From Pseudomonas fluorescens (lineage in GTDB: Bacteria; Pseudomonadota; Gammaproteobacteria; Pseudomonadales; Pseudomonadaceae), in NCBI RefSeq assembly GCF_001902145.1, contig NZ_MRST01000025.1, positions 434,001 through 498,000 of the forward strand: 64,000 bases of DNA, read 5' to 3'. Below are positions 8,770 through 17,105 of this stretch, one piece after another. The number at the start of each line of letters is the position of its first letter. Position 1 is the first letter of the stretch. Below the pieces are notes generated by a model, which was not told the origin of the DNA, made no database searches, and saw nothing but the letters and a program-made list of their open reading frames with translations. The position numbers were made by a program, and so were the translations under genes.

Positions 8770-11241
8770 TTAATAAATAAGCTTCCCATCAAATACATTG
8801 TAAATGTGCTTCGGCAGTTTGGAAGGTGAGGAGACGTATACAAACAACTTTTCACCCTGCTCTTTGAAAGCCAACACTTTCATAAATTCTCCAGCGCCTA
8901 TGGCAACATGATCCTTCAAAAAGTCCGTCGACAAATTCTTTTTGGGGATTGACTCATCAAATACATACACCACCTGCTGGGCGGCACTGGTTCGTTGCTT
9001 CGCCGCCCCTTTGGCCCACCCTTCCCATTCAGCAGAATTACGCACCGTCGCCGACGCAGATTGTACACCGGAGTCCTGAAACACTTTTCCAACGTTTTCT
9101 TTAATTCTTTTCGCTCCTTCTGCCGTCACAAAGGCTGAGCGATAGGCTTTGCCTTCATAAGCGTTTAATTGATTGAACTCGAGCAGAAACGCTTCAAGCT
9201 CAGGCGTACTTTTACCCGCTCTTAACGGTCCGTTGACAAAATCTGAATCTGCGTGCGTATAGGTTTCAATCAACCCAAAATCATCCGCATTACTCTCCCC
9301 GATGAGTTTAGTCATCGTTTCTGTGAACCGCTCCACTTCCTCCTCCTTGGCGGGGAGCGCCATGTTTGCATGCTGTTCAACAACTGCGTCCAGCTCTTCC
9401 CGAGCGTTTCTGAATTTAAGGGAAAAATGTTCTTTTAGCCCACCACCCGAGATTCCCATCTTCTTCCATACACCCGCCTCATCGGGCTTGGCAGCAATGC
9501 CGCTATACGCCAATTTTGAGGGGTCTTTCGGATCGAGTACTTGCAGCTTGTAATGCTCACCATCTGCCACATCGGGTTTGTCAGCCGCAAAGTACTTCTT
9601 CCCTCTAAACTTCACCTCGCGCATTCCCGGAAAGGATGACGCCGGCGTGGATATCGGGGTGGCCGCAGGATTCGATATTCGCGTCAGTTCAAGTTCGTTG
9701 GGCTGCGCTGTAGGGTGCCAGCGGTAACGTTCGTTGGCGCTGGCATTAACCGGTATGAGCGGCTTATCCACCGCAGCCTCCGCCCCAACGTGGAGAAGCT
9801 CATGCGCCAGTTGCAAACCTGAAATAACTGCTGCGGCATTGCCCCCCACACGATCGTTCGCCGTCATACCATAGATGCCGTCATGCGCCCCGAAAACGAC
9901 ATTGCCGATATTGCCAAGGACGGGTACATAACCAAAGGTACTGCCCCAAAACTCTTTCGCGGCCTTCCACCGTTGCTGCGAGGAGCCAAACACCTGCGTC
10001 TGGTCACTCCATACCGCGTTTTTGGCATTCAACGCTTGGTACTTTGCGGCAAGACCGGAGCGGAGGCTGCCGTATTTCAATACATAATCACTGCCTCGCG
10101 ACTTCGTATAATTGAATGTTCCCCATACCGGCACGGCTTGGTCTACGAGTAGACTTTTACGCCCCGGATAGCTCGCATGATTGCCCGCAATGTAATTATC
10201 AAGTACATCGCCAGCCTTTGGCCAATGCGCATCTTTACCGCCTTGCCTGTCGCGGGCGTTGAAACGACTAACGACGTTATCACGATTATTTTTTGCCCAC
10301 TCGGAAAACTCCCTATCACCCCGAATCTCACTGAGCGTGCCATTCTTCAAATCAATCATCACTCCCTTATTGGGTCGATGCTCGACATCACCATCAAAGG
10401 GTAAGTAAGGGATAAATGCGTAGCCCGCCAATGGATAGCCATAAATGTTTGGAATAATGACTTGGCCGTCCCAATTTAACGTGCGATGAATGGCCTTCCT
10501 AGCGTCCAGGCTTAACTTTTCAAAACTGGCTTTGTTGCCTACCAGACTTTGTAAGGTTCCCCGCAACACATAGACGTCTGCGTTCCCCGAGCGCTTCGCC
10601 AATGCACCCGACTCATCTCGCATGGGCTTGGCTATCTCATCTTCCCAGTGATCCTGGAGCTTCGCGCCCAACGCTTCCAGATTGTCAATCTTGCTCTGGT
10701 CTTGTGGCTCGATTCTGGTTGTTTGGAAGTTGACCAGGCCACCTTCCTGTGCCCTATCGTGCTTGAGGGCTCCGGCTGCAATTTCCCATGCAAAATAGGT
10801 GCGTTTGTCGGTGTTGGTCCTTACTTCTGGCTTCCACTTCCCTACGTAAGAGTTGAACGTCACCGTGATTTTTTCTTGTGGGTCGTACCCTGCAGCTAAT
10901 AACCCAGCGCTAAAGTAACCTGCGGGCTCCAAGAACTGACGAGCCTGCTGGAACCTGATATTACGCTCACCCTCTTTACCACTTTCTATGCTATCGATCA
11001 GGTCGAGGACCCGAACAGCATACGCATCGATGCGCTGCTTCTGTCCTTCAAGTGTGCCGCGCGAAAAGTCCTTGGACGGACCAAAAACCACCGTACTGTA
11101 AAGCGCTTTTTGAGAAAGAGGTCGGGCTAGAATTCTTGAGGTTTCGCTTAGAATAGGGCTGCCAATGGGAACGAACCCTCCGGCCATCTCTGAATACCCT
11201 AGACCTGGGGCCGGTGATATATTCGGCGAAATCAGAGGCAT
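8770..11241 (-). CDS. Polymorphic-toxin-like protein with ADP-ribosyltransferase-like C terminus
   Basis: Paralogue of the following gene over most of its length. I place the start at the ATG at 11241 (823 residues, MPLISPNISP), with AAAGG about 10 nt upstream; a GTG at 11286 is the alternative, and numbering below counts from that GTG. The shared body covers about residues 80-500 and 552-616. The unique C-terminal 220 residues contain YEGKAYRSAFV (Arg 716), FQDSGVQSASAT (about 736-747) and HVAIGAGEFMKVLAF (Glu 800). That order, Arg, then an S-x-S/T strand, then a Glu before a hydrophobic strand, fits R-S-E type ADP-ribosyltransferases such as the exoenzyme family. The fit is by eye. No signal peptide is visible. 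The gap to the next gene is 215-227 bp and holds no convincing immunity gene. It is divergent from dauB. Confidence 0.72.
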   Translation of the reverse strand: MPLISPNISPAPGLGYSEMAGGFVPIGSPILSETSRILARPLSQKALYSTVVFGPSKDFSRGTLEGQKQRIDAYAVRVLDLIDSIESGKEGERNIRFQQARQFLEPAGYFSAGLLAAGYDPQEKITVTFNSYVGKWKPEVRTNTDKRTYFAWEIAAGALKHDRAQEGGLVNFQTTRIEPQDQSKIDNLEALGAKLQDHWEDEIAKPMRDESGALAKRSGNADVYVLRGTLQSLVGNKASFEKLSLDARKAIHRTLNWDGQVIIPNIYGYPLAGYAFIPYLPFDGDVEHRPNKGVMIDLKNGTLSEIRGDREFSEWAKNNRDNVVSRFNARDRQGGKDAHWPKAGDVLDNYIAGNHASYPGRKSLLVDQAVPVWGTFNYTKSRGSDYVLKYGSLRSGLAAKYQALNAKNAVWSDQTQVFGSSQQRWKAAKEFWGSTFGYVPVLGNIGNVVFGAHDGIYGMTANDRVGGNAAAVISGLQLAHELLHVGAEAAVDKPLIPVNASANERYRWHPTAQPNELELTRISNPAATPISTPASSFPGMREVKFRGKKYFAADKPDVADGEHYKLQVLDPKDPSKLAYSGIAAKPDEAGVWKKMGISGGGLKEHFSLKFRNAREELDAVVEQHANMALPAKEEEVERFTETMTKLIGESNADDFGLIETYTHADSDFVNGPLRAGKSTPELEAFLLEFNQLNAYEGKAYRSAFVTAEGAKRIKENVGKVFQDSGVQSASATVRNSAEWEGWAKGAAKQRTSAAQQVVYVFDESIPKKNLSTDFLKDHVAIGAGEFMKVLAFKEQGEKLFVYVSSPSKLPKHIYNVFDGKLIY

Positions 11242-11604
11242 TAAAAATTTACCTTTTTCAAGACTATCGCGATTGCCCCAGCTCACACTTCAGATGCAAA
11301 CGCGGATTAGCCACTGACTGTCTCCCGTTCACATCGCATCGTATGGGCATCCTGTGTTGGTGGAATGCGCGTACACCGCTCACACCCTCTTGCTTACACC
11401 AGCGGTCAAGTGAGTAGCACTTACCAGTCAATAGGTTCCTTCAATAAGCGCGGCACTTGTTACATGCCGTTTTCGCCAATCCTTCCGGATAGCCACTATT
11501 TTTCCGCCTCCTCCCCTCACACATTGGCCGCATTTTTTTCTTGGGTTATTGCGAATACAGACTAAACGTCCATAATAGACAAATAAGTTTACCCAGAGGC
11601 ATCC
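11242..11604. other. Divergent intergenic region, toxin-like gene and dauB
   Basis: These 363 bp hold no convincing gene. The left part is the leader of the minus-strand toxin-like gene. The right part contains the only promoter-like pair I can point to, listed separately at 11549-11576. The short open frames on both strands lack a ribosome binding site and recognisable content. Confidence 0.6.
11549..11576 (+). promoter_or_regulatory. Possible sigma-70 promoter of dauB
   Basis: TTGCGA and CATAAT are separated by 16 bp, ending 28 bp before the dauB ATG. Both hexamers deviate from consensus, so this is a suggestion only. Confidence 0.35.
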
Positions 11605-12546
11605 ATGTCCAATACTCCCCTCATCATCAACCAGACCCAGGCGCGTGAACTGCTTGCCCAGGTCGACGTGCCCCTTATCTTGCGCAAACTGTTCCGCGAC
11701 CTCGCTGCCGGGCATGCCGTGCAGCCCGCTCAACAGTGGGTGGAGTTCCCCCAAGGCGCCGGTGACTTCATCAACTACCTTGGCGTGTTGGCGGAAGATG
11801 GGGTGTATGGCGTCAAGACCTCGCCCTATATCGTGCGTGACCAAGGCCCACTGGTGACAGCGTGGACCCTGTTGATGTCGATGCACAGCGGCCAGCCCCT
11901 GCTGTTGTGCGATGCCTCTGAACTGACCATCGCACGCACCGCTGCAACCACGGCCGTGGCAGTGGATGCACTGGCGCCGTTGTCGGCACAGCGCCTCGCG
12001 ATTATTGGTAGTGGCAAGGTTGCTCAGGCCCACCTGCGTTATGTGCAGAATCTGCGGGACTGGCAACACATTCGCCTGTATTCGCCCAGCCTGGGTCAGG
12101 CCACGGCCGAAACACGCGCACAACTCAACCTGCTGGACCCGCGCGTGACGCTCGCCGATACCTGTGAAGCGGCCCTGGAAGATGCCGATGTGATCCTGCT
12201 GTGCACTTCGTCCGCCGGCCCGGTCATCGACCCATCGCGCTTGAGCAAACCCGCGCTGATCACCTCCATCAGCACCAACGCACCGCGTGCCCATGAAGTA
12301 CCGCCCCACTGCCTCAACCAGATGCACGTGTTCTGCGACTACCGCCAAACCACCCCGGGCTCGGCCGGCGAGATGTTGATCGCCAGCGAACAGCACGGCT
12401 GGGACAAATGCGCGATCATCGGCGACCTGCCCGAGTTGCTCAGCGACATGGCGCAGCGCCCGGACTACGATCGTCATGTATTTTTCCGCTCCATCGGCCT
12501 GGGCCTGGAGGACATCGCACTGGCCAATGCCTTGTACCGACTGTAG
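11605..12546 (+). CDS. dauB: Ornithine cyclodeaminase family, probable L-arginine dehydrogenase
   Basis: In P. aeruginosa, DauB is an NAD(P)H-dependent enzyme that reduces 2-ketoarginine to L-arginine, the second half of D-to-L-arginine conversion. The 313-residue product belongs to the ornithine cyclodeaminase/mu-crystallin family: substrate-site segment YGVKTSPYIV (about 72-81), then a Rossmann domain starting LAIIGSGKVAQAHLRY (about 131-146). Name and role rest mainly on synteny, because dauB-dauA-dauR occur here in the same order and strand as in P. aeruginosa, followed by the same type of binding protein. CAGAGG precedes the ATG. The TAG stop falls inside a REP arm. Confidence 0.88.
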   Translation: MSNTPLIINQTQARELLAQVDVPLILRKLFRDLAAGHAVQPAQQWVEFPQGAGDFINYLGVLAEDGVYGVKTSPYIVRDQGPLVTAWTLLMSMHSGQPLLLCDASELTIARTAATTAVAVDALAPLSAQRLAIIGSGKVAQAHLRYVQNLRDWQHIRLYSPSLGQATAETRAQLNLLDPRVTLADTCEAALEDADVILLCTSSAGPVIDPSRLSKPALITSISTNAPRAHEVPPHCLNQMHVFCDYRQTTPGSAGEMLIASEQHGWDKCAIIGDLPELLSDMAQRPDYDRHVFFRSIGLGLEDIALANALYRL

Positions 12547-12641
12547 GAGCGAGCTTGCTCGCGAAGACCTCACAGGCACTGCGGTCACACAGGATGGGCG
12601 CGTTATCGTTAACGTTTTTCGCGAGCAAGCTCGCTCCTACA
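12543..12641. repeat. REP pair (REPIN), copy 2
   Basis: Arms GTAGGAGCGAGCTTGCTCGC and GCGAGCAAGCTCGCTCCTAC flank a spacer with CGTTATCGTTAACG. It lies between dauB and dauA and begins within the dauB stop codon, as copy 1 does with xylF. Confidence 0.95.
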
Positions 12642-12663
12642 ATGCTTATTTCAGGGGATCTTC

Positions 12664-13797
12664 ATGCGCCAGGCAGACTTCATCATCATCGGCGGCGGCA
12701 TTGCCGGCGCGTCCACCGGGTTCTGGTTGTCGCAGCATGGCAAGGTCCTGGTGCTGGAGCGTGAAAACCACCCGGCCTATCACTCCACCGGGCGTTCGGC
12801 GGCGCTCTACACCGCCGCGTACGGCACCCCGCAAGTGCGCGCGCTGACCTTGGCCAGCAGGGCCTTCTTCGATAGCCCACCCGCGGGCTTCTGCGAGCAT
12901 CCCCTGCTGACGCCCCGGGGCGAGATGACCGTTGATTTCAACGGCGACCCGGCCGAACTCGACAGCCAGTACCTGAGCGCCAAGGCCACCGTGGCGCAGG
13001 TGCAGCGTCTGACGGTCGATGAAGCCTGCGCACGCCTACCGATCCTGCGCCGTGAAAAAGTCCACGGGGCTATCTACGACCCCACCGCTTGCGACATCGA
13101 CACCGACGCCCTGCATCAAGGCTACCTGCGCGGTATCCGCCGCAACCAGGGCGAAGTGCGCACCGACAGCCATGTGCTGGGCTTGAGCCGCGACGCCGAC
13201 GGCCTGTGGCAGGCGCGCACGCAGGATGCGACTTTCACCGCGCCGGTCATCATCAACGCCGCCGGTGCCTGGGCCGACCATATCGGCGGGCTGGCGGGCG
13301 CGGCGTCCATCGGCTTGCAGCCCAAGCGCCGCTCGGCCTTTATCTTCGCTGGCCCCGACGGCGTGGACAGCCACGACTGGCCGATGCTGGTGGCCCTCGA
13401 CGAAGCGTTCTACATGAAACCGGATGCCGGCATGTTCCTCGGCTCGCCGGCCAACGCCGACCCGGTAGAACCCCAGGACGTGCAGCCCGAAGAACTGGAC
13501 ATCGCCATGGGCATCTACCAGATCGAGGAAGCCACCACCCTGACCATCCGCCGTCCGACACGCACCTGGGCCGGGCTGCGCAGTTTTGTCCAGGACGGTG
13601 ATTTGCTGTCGGGCTTTGACCCGCAAGTACCGGGGCTGTACTGGGTGGCAGCTCAGGGCGGCTACGGCATCCAGACCTCACCGGCCATGGGCCAGGCAAG
13701 CGCGGCCCTGGTGCGCGGCGAACCGCTGCCGGAGGCACTGACCCGGTTCGGCCTGGACGCTGGTATGCTCTCCCCCGTCCGCCTGGAGCCCCATTGA
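12664..13797 (+). CDS. dauA: FAD-dependent D-arginine dehydrogenase
   Basis: Oxidises D-arginine and other D-amino acids to the keto acid, which DauB reduces to L-arginine. The 377-residue product has the FAD dinucleotide fold at the N terminus (IIIGGGIAGASTGFWLSQHG), a glycine/arginine FAD segment YHSTGRSAA (39-47), conserved GLQPKRRSAFIF and TWAGLRSFVQDGD, and WVAAQGGYGIQTSPAMG near the C terminus. It is close to P. aeruginosa DauA as I remember it, over the whole length. One oddity: residue 48, His in the P. aeruginosa enzyme and part of its active site, is Leu here, while Tyr 53 is kept. AGGGGATCTTC precedes the ATG. The stop overlaps the start of dauR. Confidence 0.93.
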   Translation: MRQADFIIIGGGIAGASTGFWLSQHGKVLVLERENHPAYHSTGRSAALYTAAYGTPQVRALTLASRAFFDSPPAGFCEHPLLTPRGEMTVDFNGDPAELDSQYLSAKATVAQVQRLTVDEACARLPILRREKVHGAIYDPTACDIDTDALHQGYLRGIRRNQGEVRTDSHVLGLSRDADGLWQARTQDATFTAPVIINAAGAWADHIGGLAGAASIGLQPKRRSAFIFAGPDGVDSHDWPMLVALDEAFYMKPDAGMFLGSPANADPVEPQDVQPEELDIAMGIYQIEEATTLTIRRPTRTWAGLRSFVQDGDLLSGFDPQVPGLYWVAAQGGYGIQTSPAMGQASAALVRGEPLPEALTRFGLDAGMLSPVRLEPH

Positions 13798-14423
13798 TGA
13801 ACACCGCCGAACACGACAAGGTCATGCAGAACTTCCGCGCGATTGCCGATGCAATCGCCACGCTGTTCTTTCCCCATGCAGAAGTGGTGCTGCATGACCT
13901 GCGCACGCAAACCGTGGATTACATCGCCAATAACCTGTCCAAGCGCAGCCTGGGTGACGACTCGTCCCTGGAGGACATGCTCGACGGTGACGTCAGCGAG
14001 GTGAATATCGGCCCTTACGAAAAGCTCAACTGGGACGGCCAGAAAATCCGCAGCCTGAGCACCGTGCTGCACGACCACAAAGGGCACAGGCTGGCGGTGT
14101 TGTGCATCAACCTGAATATTTCAATGTTCGAAACGGCCAAGGCGGCGCTGGATTTGTTCCTGTCGCCGAGCAAGCTGATCGCACAGCCGGACGCGCTGTT
14201 TCGCGATGACTGGCAGGAACGCATCAACACCTTCCTGCATGCCTGGCTGCGCGAGCGTCAGTTGAGCCTGAACCTGTTGACCCGCGACCACAAACGCGAA
14301 CTGGTGCTGGCGCTGCACGCCGAAGGCGCATTCAAGGGCAAGAGCGCCTCGAACTATGTGGCCAATGTGCTGGGCATGGGGCGGGCGACGGTCTACAAGC
14401 ATTTGAAAGAATTGAAGGCTTGA
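13797..14423 (+). CDS. dauR: YheO-type transcriptional regulator of D-arginine use
   Basis: Cytoplasmic regulator with an N-terminal YheO/PAS-like ligand domain (about 10-120, containing HAEVVLHDLRTQTVDYIAN) and a C-terminal helix-turn-helix (about 160-205, GKSASNYVANVLGMGRATVY). The 208-residue product matches DauR in position and architecture; in P. aeruginosa DauR represses dauBAR and D-arginine relieves this. The ATG at 13797 overlaps the dauA TGA (TGATG), so the two are translationally coupled. Ligand and autoregulation are inferred from the homologue. Confidence 0.9.
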   Translation: MNTAEHDKVMQNFRAIADAIATLFFPHAEVVLHDLRTQTVDYIANNLSKRSLGDDSSLEDMLDGDVSEVNIGPYEKLNWDGQKIRSLSTVLHDHKGHRLAVLCINLNISMFETAKAALDLFLSPSKLIAQPDALFRDDWQERINTFLHAWLRERQLSLNLLTRDHKRELVLALHAEGAFKGKSASNYVANVLGMGRATVYKHLKELKA

Positions 14424-14429
14424 TCAGTT

Positions 14430-14528
14430 GTAGGAGCGAGCTTGCTCGCGAAGAACTCTCAGGCACCGCGTTTATCCAGAATGCACGCGTTATCGTTAAA
14501 GTTCTTCGCGAGCAAGCTCGCTCCTACA
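14430..14528. repeat. REP pair (REPIN), copy 3
   Basis: Same arms and 99-bp length as copy 2, spacer with CGTTATCGTTAAAG. It sits between the convergent dauR and the binding-protein gene, 6 bp after dauR. Confidence 0.95.
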
Positions 14529-14547
14529 CGAGTTAGATCCGATCGGA

Positions 14548-15324
14548 TCAGTCGCCGTAGATATCGGCCTTGAAGTACTGCTGTGAAATCTTCTGGTATT
14601 CGCCGCTGGCGCGAATGCCGTCGATGGCCGCGTTCAATTCGCTGACCAACTCGCCGTTGCCCTTGCGTACTGCAATGCCGGCACCCTCACCCACGTATTT
14701 CGGGTCCTTGAGCTCCGGGCCGACAAAGGCATAACCCTGCCCGCGCGGCATCGACAGGAAGTCGTTCAGGGGAATGGTGTCGGCAAAGATCGCATCCAGG
14801 CGCCCTGCTGCCAGGTCCATGTAGATTTCTTCGTTATTGCTGTAGCGCTTGACGTTGATGCCCTTGGGTTCGAACACCTCGGTGGCATACCGGTCGGTAG
14901 TCGTGGCGCGCTGTACACCGACGTTCTTGCCCTTGAGGCTGGCGTACTGGTCATCCACCACGGCGCCGTCCTTCATCACCAGGCGCGACGAGGTGAAGTA
15001 GTACTTGTGGGTGAAATCCACCGACTTCTTGCGGTCTTCGTTGATGGTCATGGACGACAACGCCATGTCGATCTTCTTGACCTTGAGGGACGGAATCAGC
15101 CCGTCGAACTCCCCTTCGATCCACACGCACTTGACCTTCATTTGCGCACACAGGGCGTTGCCAATGTCGTAGTCGAAACCCACGATCTTGCCGTCGCCGG
15201 TCTTGGAGGCGAACGGTGGGTAAGCCGCCTCGATACCGATACGCAGGGTTTTCTCGGCGGCCAGCAGGTGGCTGGAGGCGAACAGGCTCAAGGCCAGGGC
15301 GGGAAGGAGGTGGCGTTTCTTCAT
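14548..15324 (-). CDS. ABC transporter, basic amino-acid binding protein
   Basis: Periplasmic solute-binding protein of the polar/basic amino-acid class (SBP family 3). The 258-residue product begins with a signal peptide ending near SSHLLAAEK; the mature part shows RIGIEAAYPPFASKTGDGKI, GFDYDIGNALCAQMKVKC, and the arginine-ligand region SSMTINEDRKKSVDFT. A homologue lies next to dauBAR in P. aeruginosa (PA3865), so D- or L-arginine is the likely ligand. No permease or ATPase gene is adjacent, so it must use a transporter encoded elsewhere. Confidence 0.9.
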   Translation of the reverse strand: MKKRHLLPALALSLFASSHLLAAEKTLRIGIEAAYPPFASKTGDGKIVGFDYDIGNALCAQMKVKCVWIEGEFDGLIPSLKVKKIDMALSSMTINEDRKKSVDFTHKYYFTSSRLVMKDGAVVDDQYASLKGKNVGVQRATTTDRYATEVFEPKGINVKRYSNNEEIYMDLAAGRLDAIFADTIPLNDFLSMPRGQGYAFVGPELKDPKYVGEGAGIAVRKGNGELVSELNAAIDGIRASGEYQKISQQYFKADIYGD

Positions 15325-15437
15325 GAGGGGGTTCTCGCAAGTTGTTGTTGGTTTGGCAAGAGTGAAGAAAAACGTGCAGCGCTGATTTTGTACTTATAAT
15401 TCCATACTGGACTTTTATGTGTTTATCCGTCAACAGG

Positions 15438-15472
15438 CAAAAAAATGTGGGAGGGCTTGAGCCCTCCCACAT
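15438..15472 (-). terminator. Rho-independent terminator of the semialdehyde dehydrogenase gene
   Basis: On the minus strand ATGTGGGAGGGCT and AGCCCTCCCACAT form a perfect GC-rich stem around a 2-nt centre, followed by seven Ts. It lies 26 bp past the stop of the gene ending at 15498. The stem sequence resembles a REP arm. Confidence 0.88.
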
Positions 15473-15497
15473 CAGATCCTGCAGCACCGCTTAACCG

Positions 15498-16997
15498 CTA
15501 CTTGGACACCGGCATCGCAAACTCCGCGCCCTGCTCGATGCTCTCTGACCAGCGCTGCATGATCGACTTCTGCTTGGTGTAGAAGCGCACCCCCTCGGTG
15601 CCGTAGGCATGCATGTCACCGAACAGGCTCTTCTTCCAGCCACCAAACCCGTGCCAAGCCATAGGCACCGGGATCGGCACGTTGATACCGACCATGCCCA
15701 CTTCGATGCGCCGCGCAAACTCACGAGCAATGTTGCCATCGCGGGTGAAACAGCTCACGCCGTTGCCGAACTCGTGGTCGTTGACCAGCGTTACTGCCTC
15801 GGCAAAATCGTTAACCCGCACACAGGCCAGCACCGGGCCGAAGATCTCTTCGCGGTAGATGCTCATGTCCCGGGTCACATGGTCGAACAAGGTCGCGCCC
15901 AGCCAGAAGCCATTTTCCAGGCCGGGTTCGGTGGGCACATAGTCACGGCCATCGAGCAACAACTGCGCGCCGGCTTGTACGCCTTGCTCGATATAGCCGC
16001 TGATGCGCTCCAGGGCCACCTTCGACACAATCGGCCCCATCTCGGCTTTCAAATCGCGGCCATCGGTGATGCGCAGCGTCTTGGCGCGTTCGGTCAAGGC
16101 TGCAATGACTTTGTCACCGACATCACCCACCAGCACCGCCACCGAGATCGCCATGCAACGCTCGCCGGCACTGCCATAGGCGGCGCCCATCAATGCATCG
16201 ACGGTGCGGTCGATATCGGCGTCGGGCATCACCACCATGTGGTTTTTCGCCCCGCCCAGGCCTTGCACGCGCTTGCCGTTGCGGGCGCCGCTTTCATAGA
16301 TGTATTGGGCAATCGGCGTGGACCCGACGAAGCTCACGGCCTTGACGTCCGGGTGTTCGATCAGCGCATCCACCGACTCTTTATCACCCTGCACCACGTT
16401 GAACACGCCCTTGGGCAGGCCGGCTTCATGCAGCAGCTCGGCCATGAACAGCGAGGCGCTCGGGTCGGTGGGGCTGGGCTTGAGGATGAAGGTGTTACCC
16501 GCTGCAATGGCGATGGGGTACATCCACATCGGTACCATCACCGGGAAGTTGAACGGCGTCACGCCGGCGACCACGCCCAGCGGCTGGCGCATCGTCCAGT
16601 TGTCCATGCCACGGGAGACCTGGTCGGAATGTTCGCCCTTGAGCAGGTTGGGAATGCCGCAGGCAAATTCTAGAATATCGATGCCACGGTCGACTTCGCC
16701 CTGGGCATCGGTGAAGACCTTGCCGTGCTCGGCGACGATGATGCGCGCCAGGTCGTCCTTGCGTTCGCGCAGCAGGTGCAGGTATTGGAACAACACCCGG
16801 GCGCGGCGGATCGGCGGGGTGTCGGCCCAGCCGGCAAACGCGGCCTGGGCGGCGGCGACGGCTTCGGCCACCGTCTGGCGGCTGGCCAGGGCCACGCGCG
16901 CGGTGACTTCACCGGTGGCCGGGTTGTAGACGTCCTGATAACGGTCATCGCGGCTTACGCGCTGGTCGTTGATGTAGTGCTCGATGGTTGCGGTCAT
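15498..16997 (-). CDS. mmsA: CoA-acylating methylmalonate-semialdehyde dehydrogenase family
   Basis: Converts methylmalonate semialdehyde or malonate semialdehyde to propionyl- or acetyl-CoA with NAD+, releasing CO2, in valine, inositol or beta-alanine breakdown. I take the ATG at 16997 (499 residues, MTATIEHYINDQ); the open frame extends 16 codons upstream without family similarity. Landmarks are TPFNFPVMVPMWMYPIAIA, ILKPSPTDP (cofactor lysine), SFVGSTPIAQYIY, catalytic Cys in GSAGERCMAIS and EEIFGPVLACVRV. Whether its main role is MmsA or BauC-like is not decidable here. The divergent LysR gene 108 bp away is the likely regulator. A strong terminator follows. Confidence 0.93.
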   Translation of the reverse strand: MTATIEHYINDQRVSRDDRYQDVYNPATGEVTARVALASRQTVAEAVAAAQAAFAGWADTPPIRRARVLFQYLHLLRERKDDLARIIVAEHGKVFTDAQGEVDRGIDILEFACGIPNLLKGEHSDQVSRGMDNWTMRQPLGVVAGVTPFNFPVMVPMWMYPIAIAAGNTFILKPSPTDPSASLFMAELLHEAGLPKGVFNVVQGDKESVDALIEHPDVKAVSFVGSTPIAQYIYESGARNGKRVQGLGGAKNHMVVMPDADIDRTVDALMGAAYGSAGERCMAISVAVLVGDVGDKVIAALTERAKTLRITDGRDLKAEMGPIVSKVALERISGYIEQGVQAGAQLLLDGRDYVPTEPGLENGFWLGATLFDHVTRDMSIYREEIFGPVLACVRVNDFAEAVTLVNDHEFGNGVSCFTRDGNIAREFARRIEVGMVGINVPIPVPMAWHGFGGWKKSLFGDMHAYGTEGVRFYTKQKSIMQRWSESIEQGAEFAMPVSK

Positions 16998-17105
16998 GGC
17001 AGGCGATCCAGGTGGGTAGCGTTGGACCACACGATAGGCTTTCACTTTGTTCCTAACCAGAGCAGAATCCAGAACTTATTGTCCTTATATGCGAACAATA
17101 CAGCC

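Noticed and set aside
8667..8780. 37-codon plus-strand frame (MSKILPGPSIPQKAG) between the toxin-like genes, possible immunity gene
   Set aside because: Too short, no ribosome binding site, and overlaps the end of the opposing gene; no domain-like pattern.
16725..17105. Upstream extension of the LysR gene by 127 codons
   Set aside because: The extension is antisense to mmsA and precedes the normal position of the LysR helix-turn-helix; the ATG at 17106 gives the family length.
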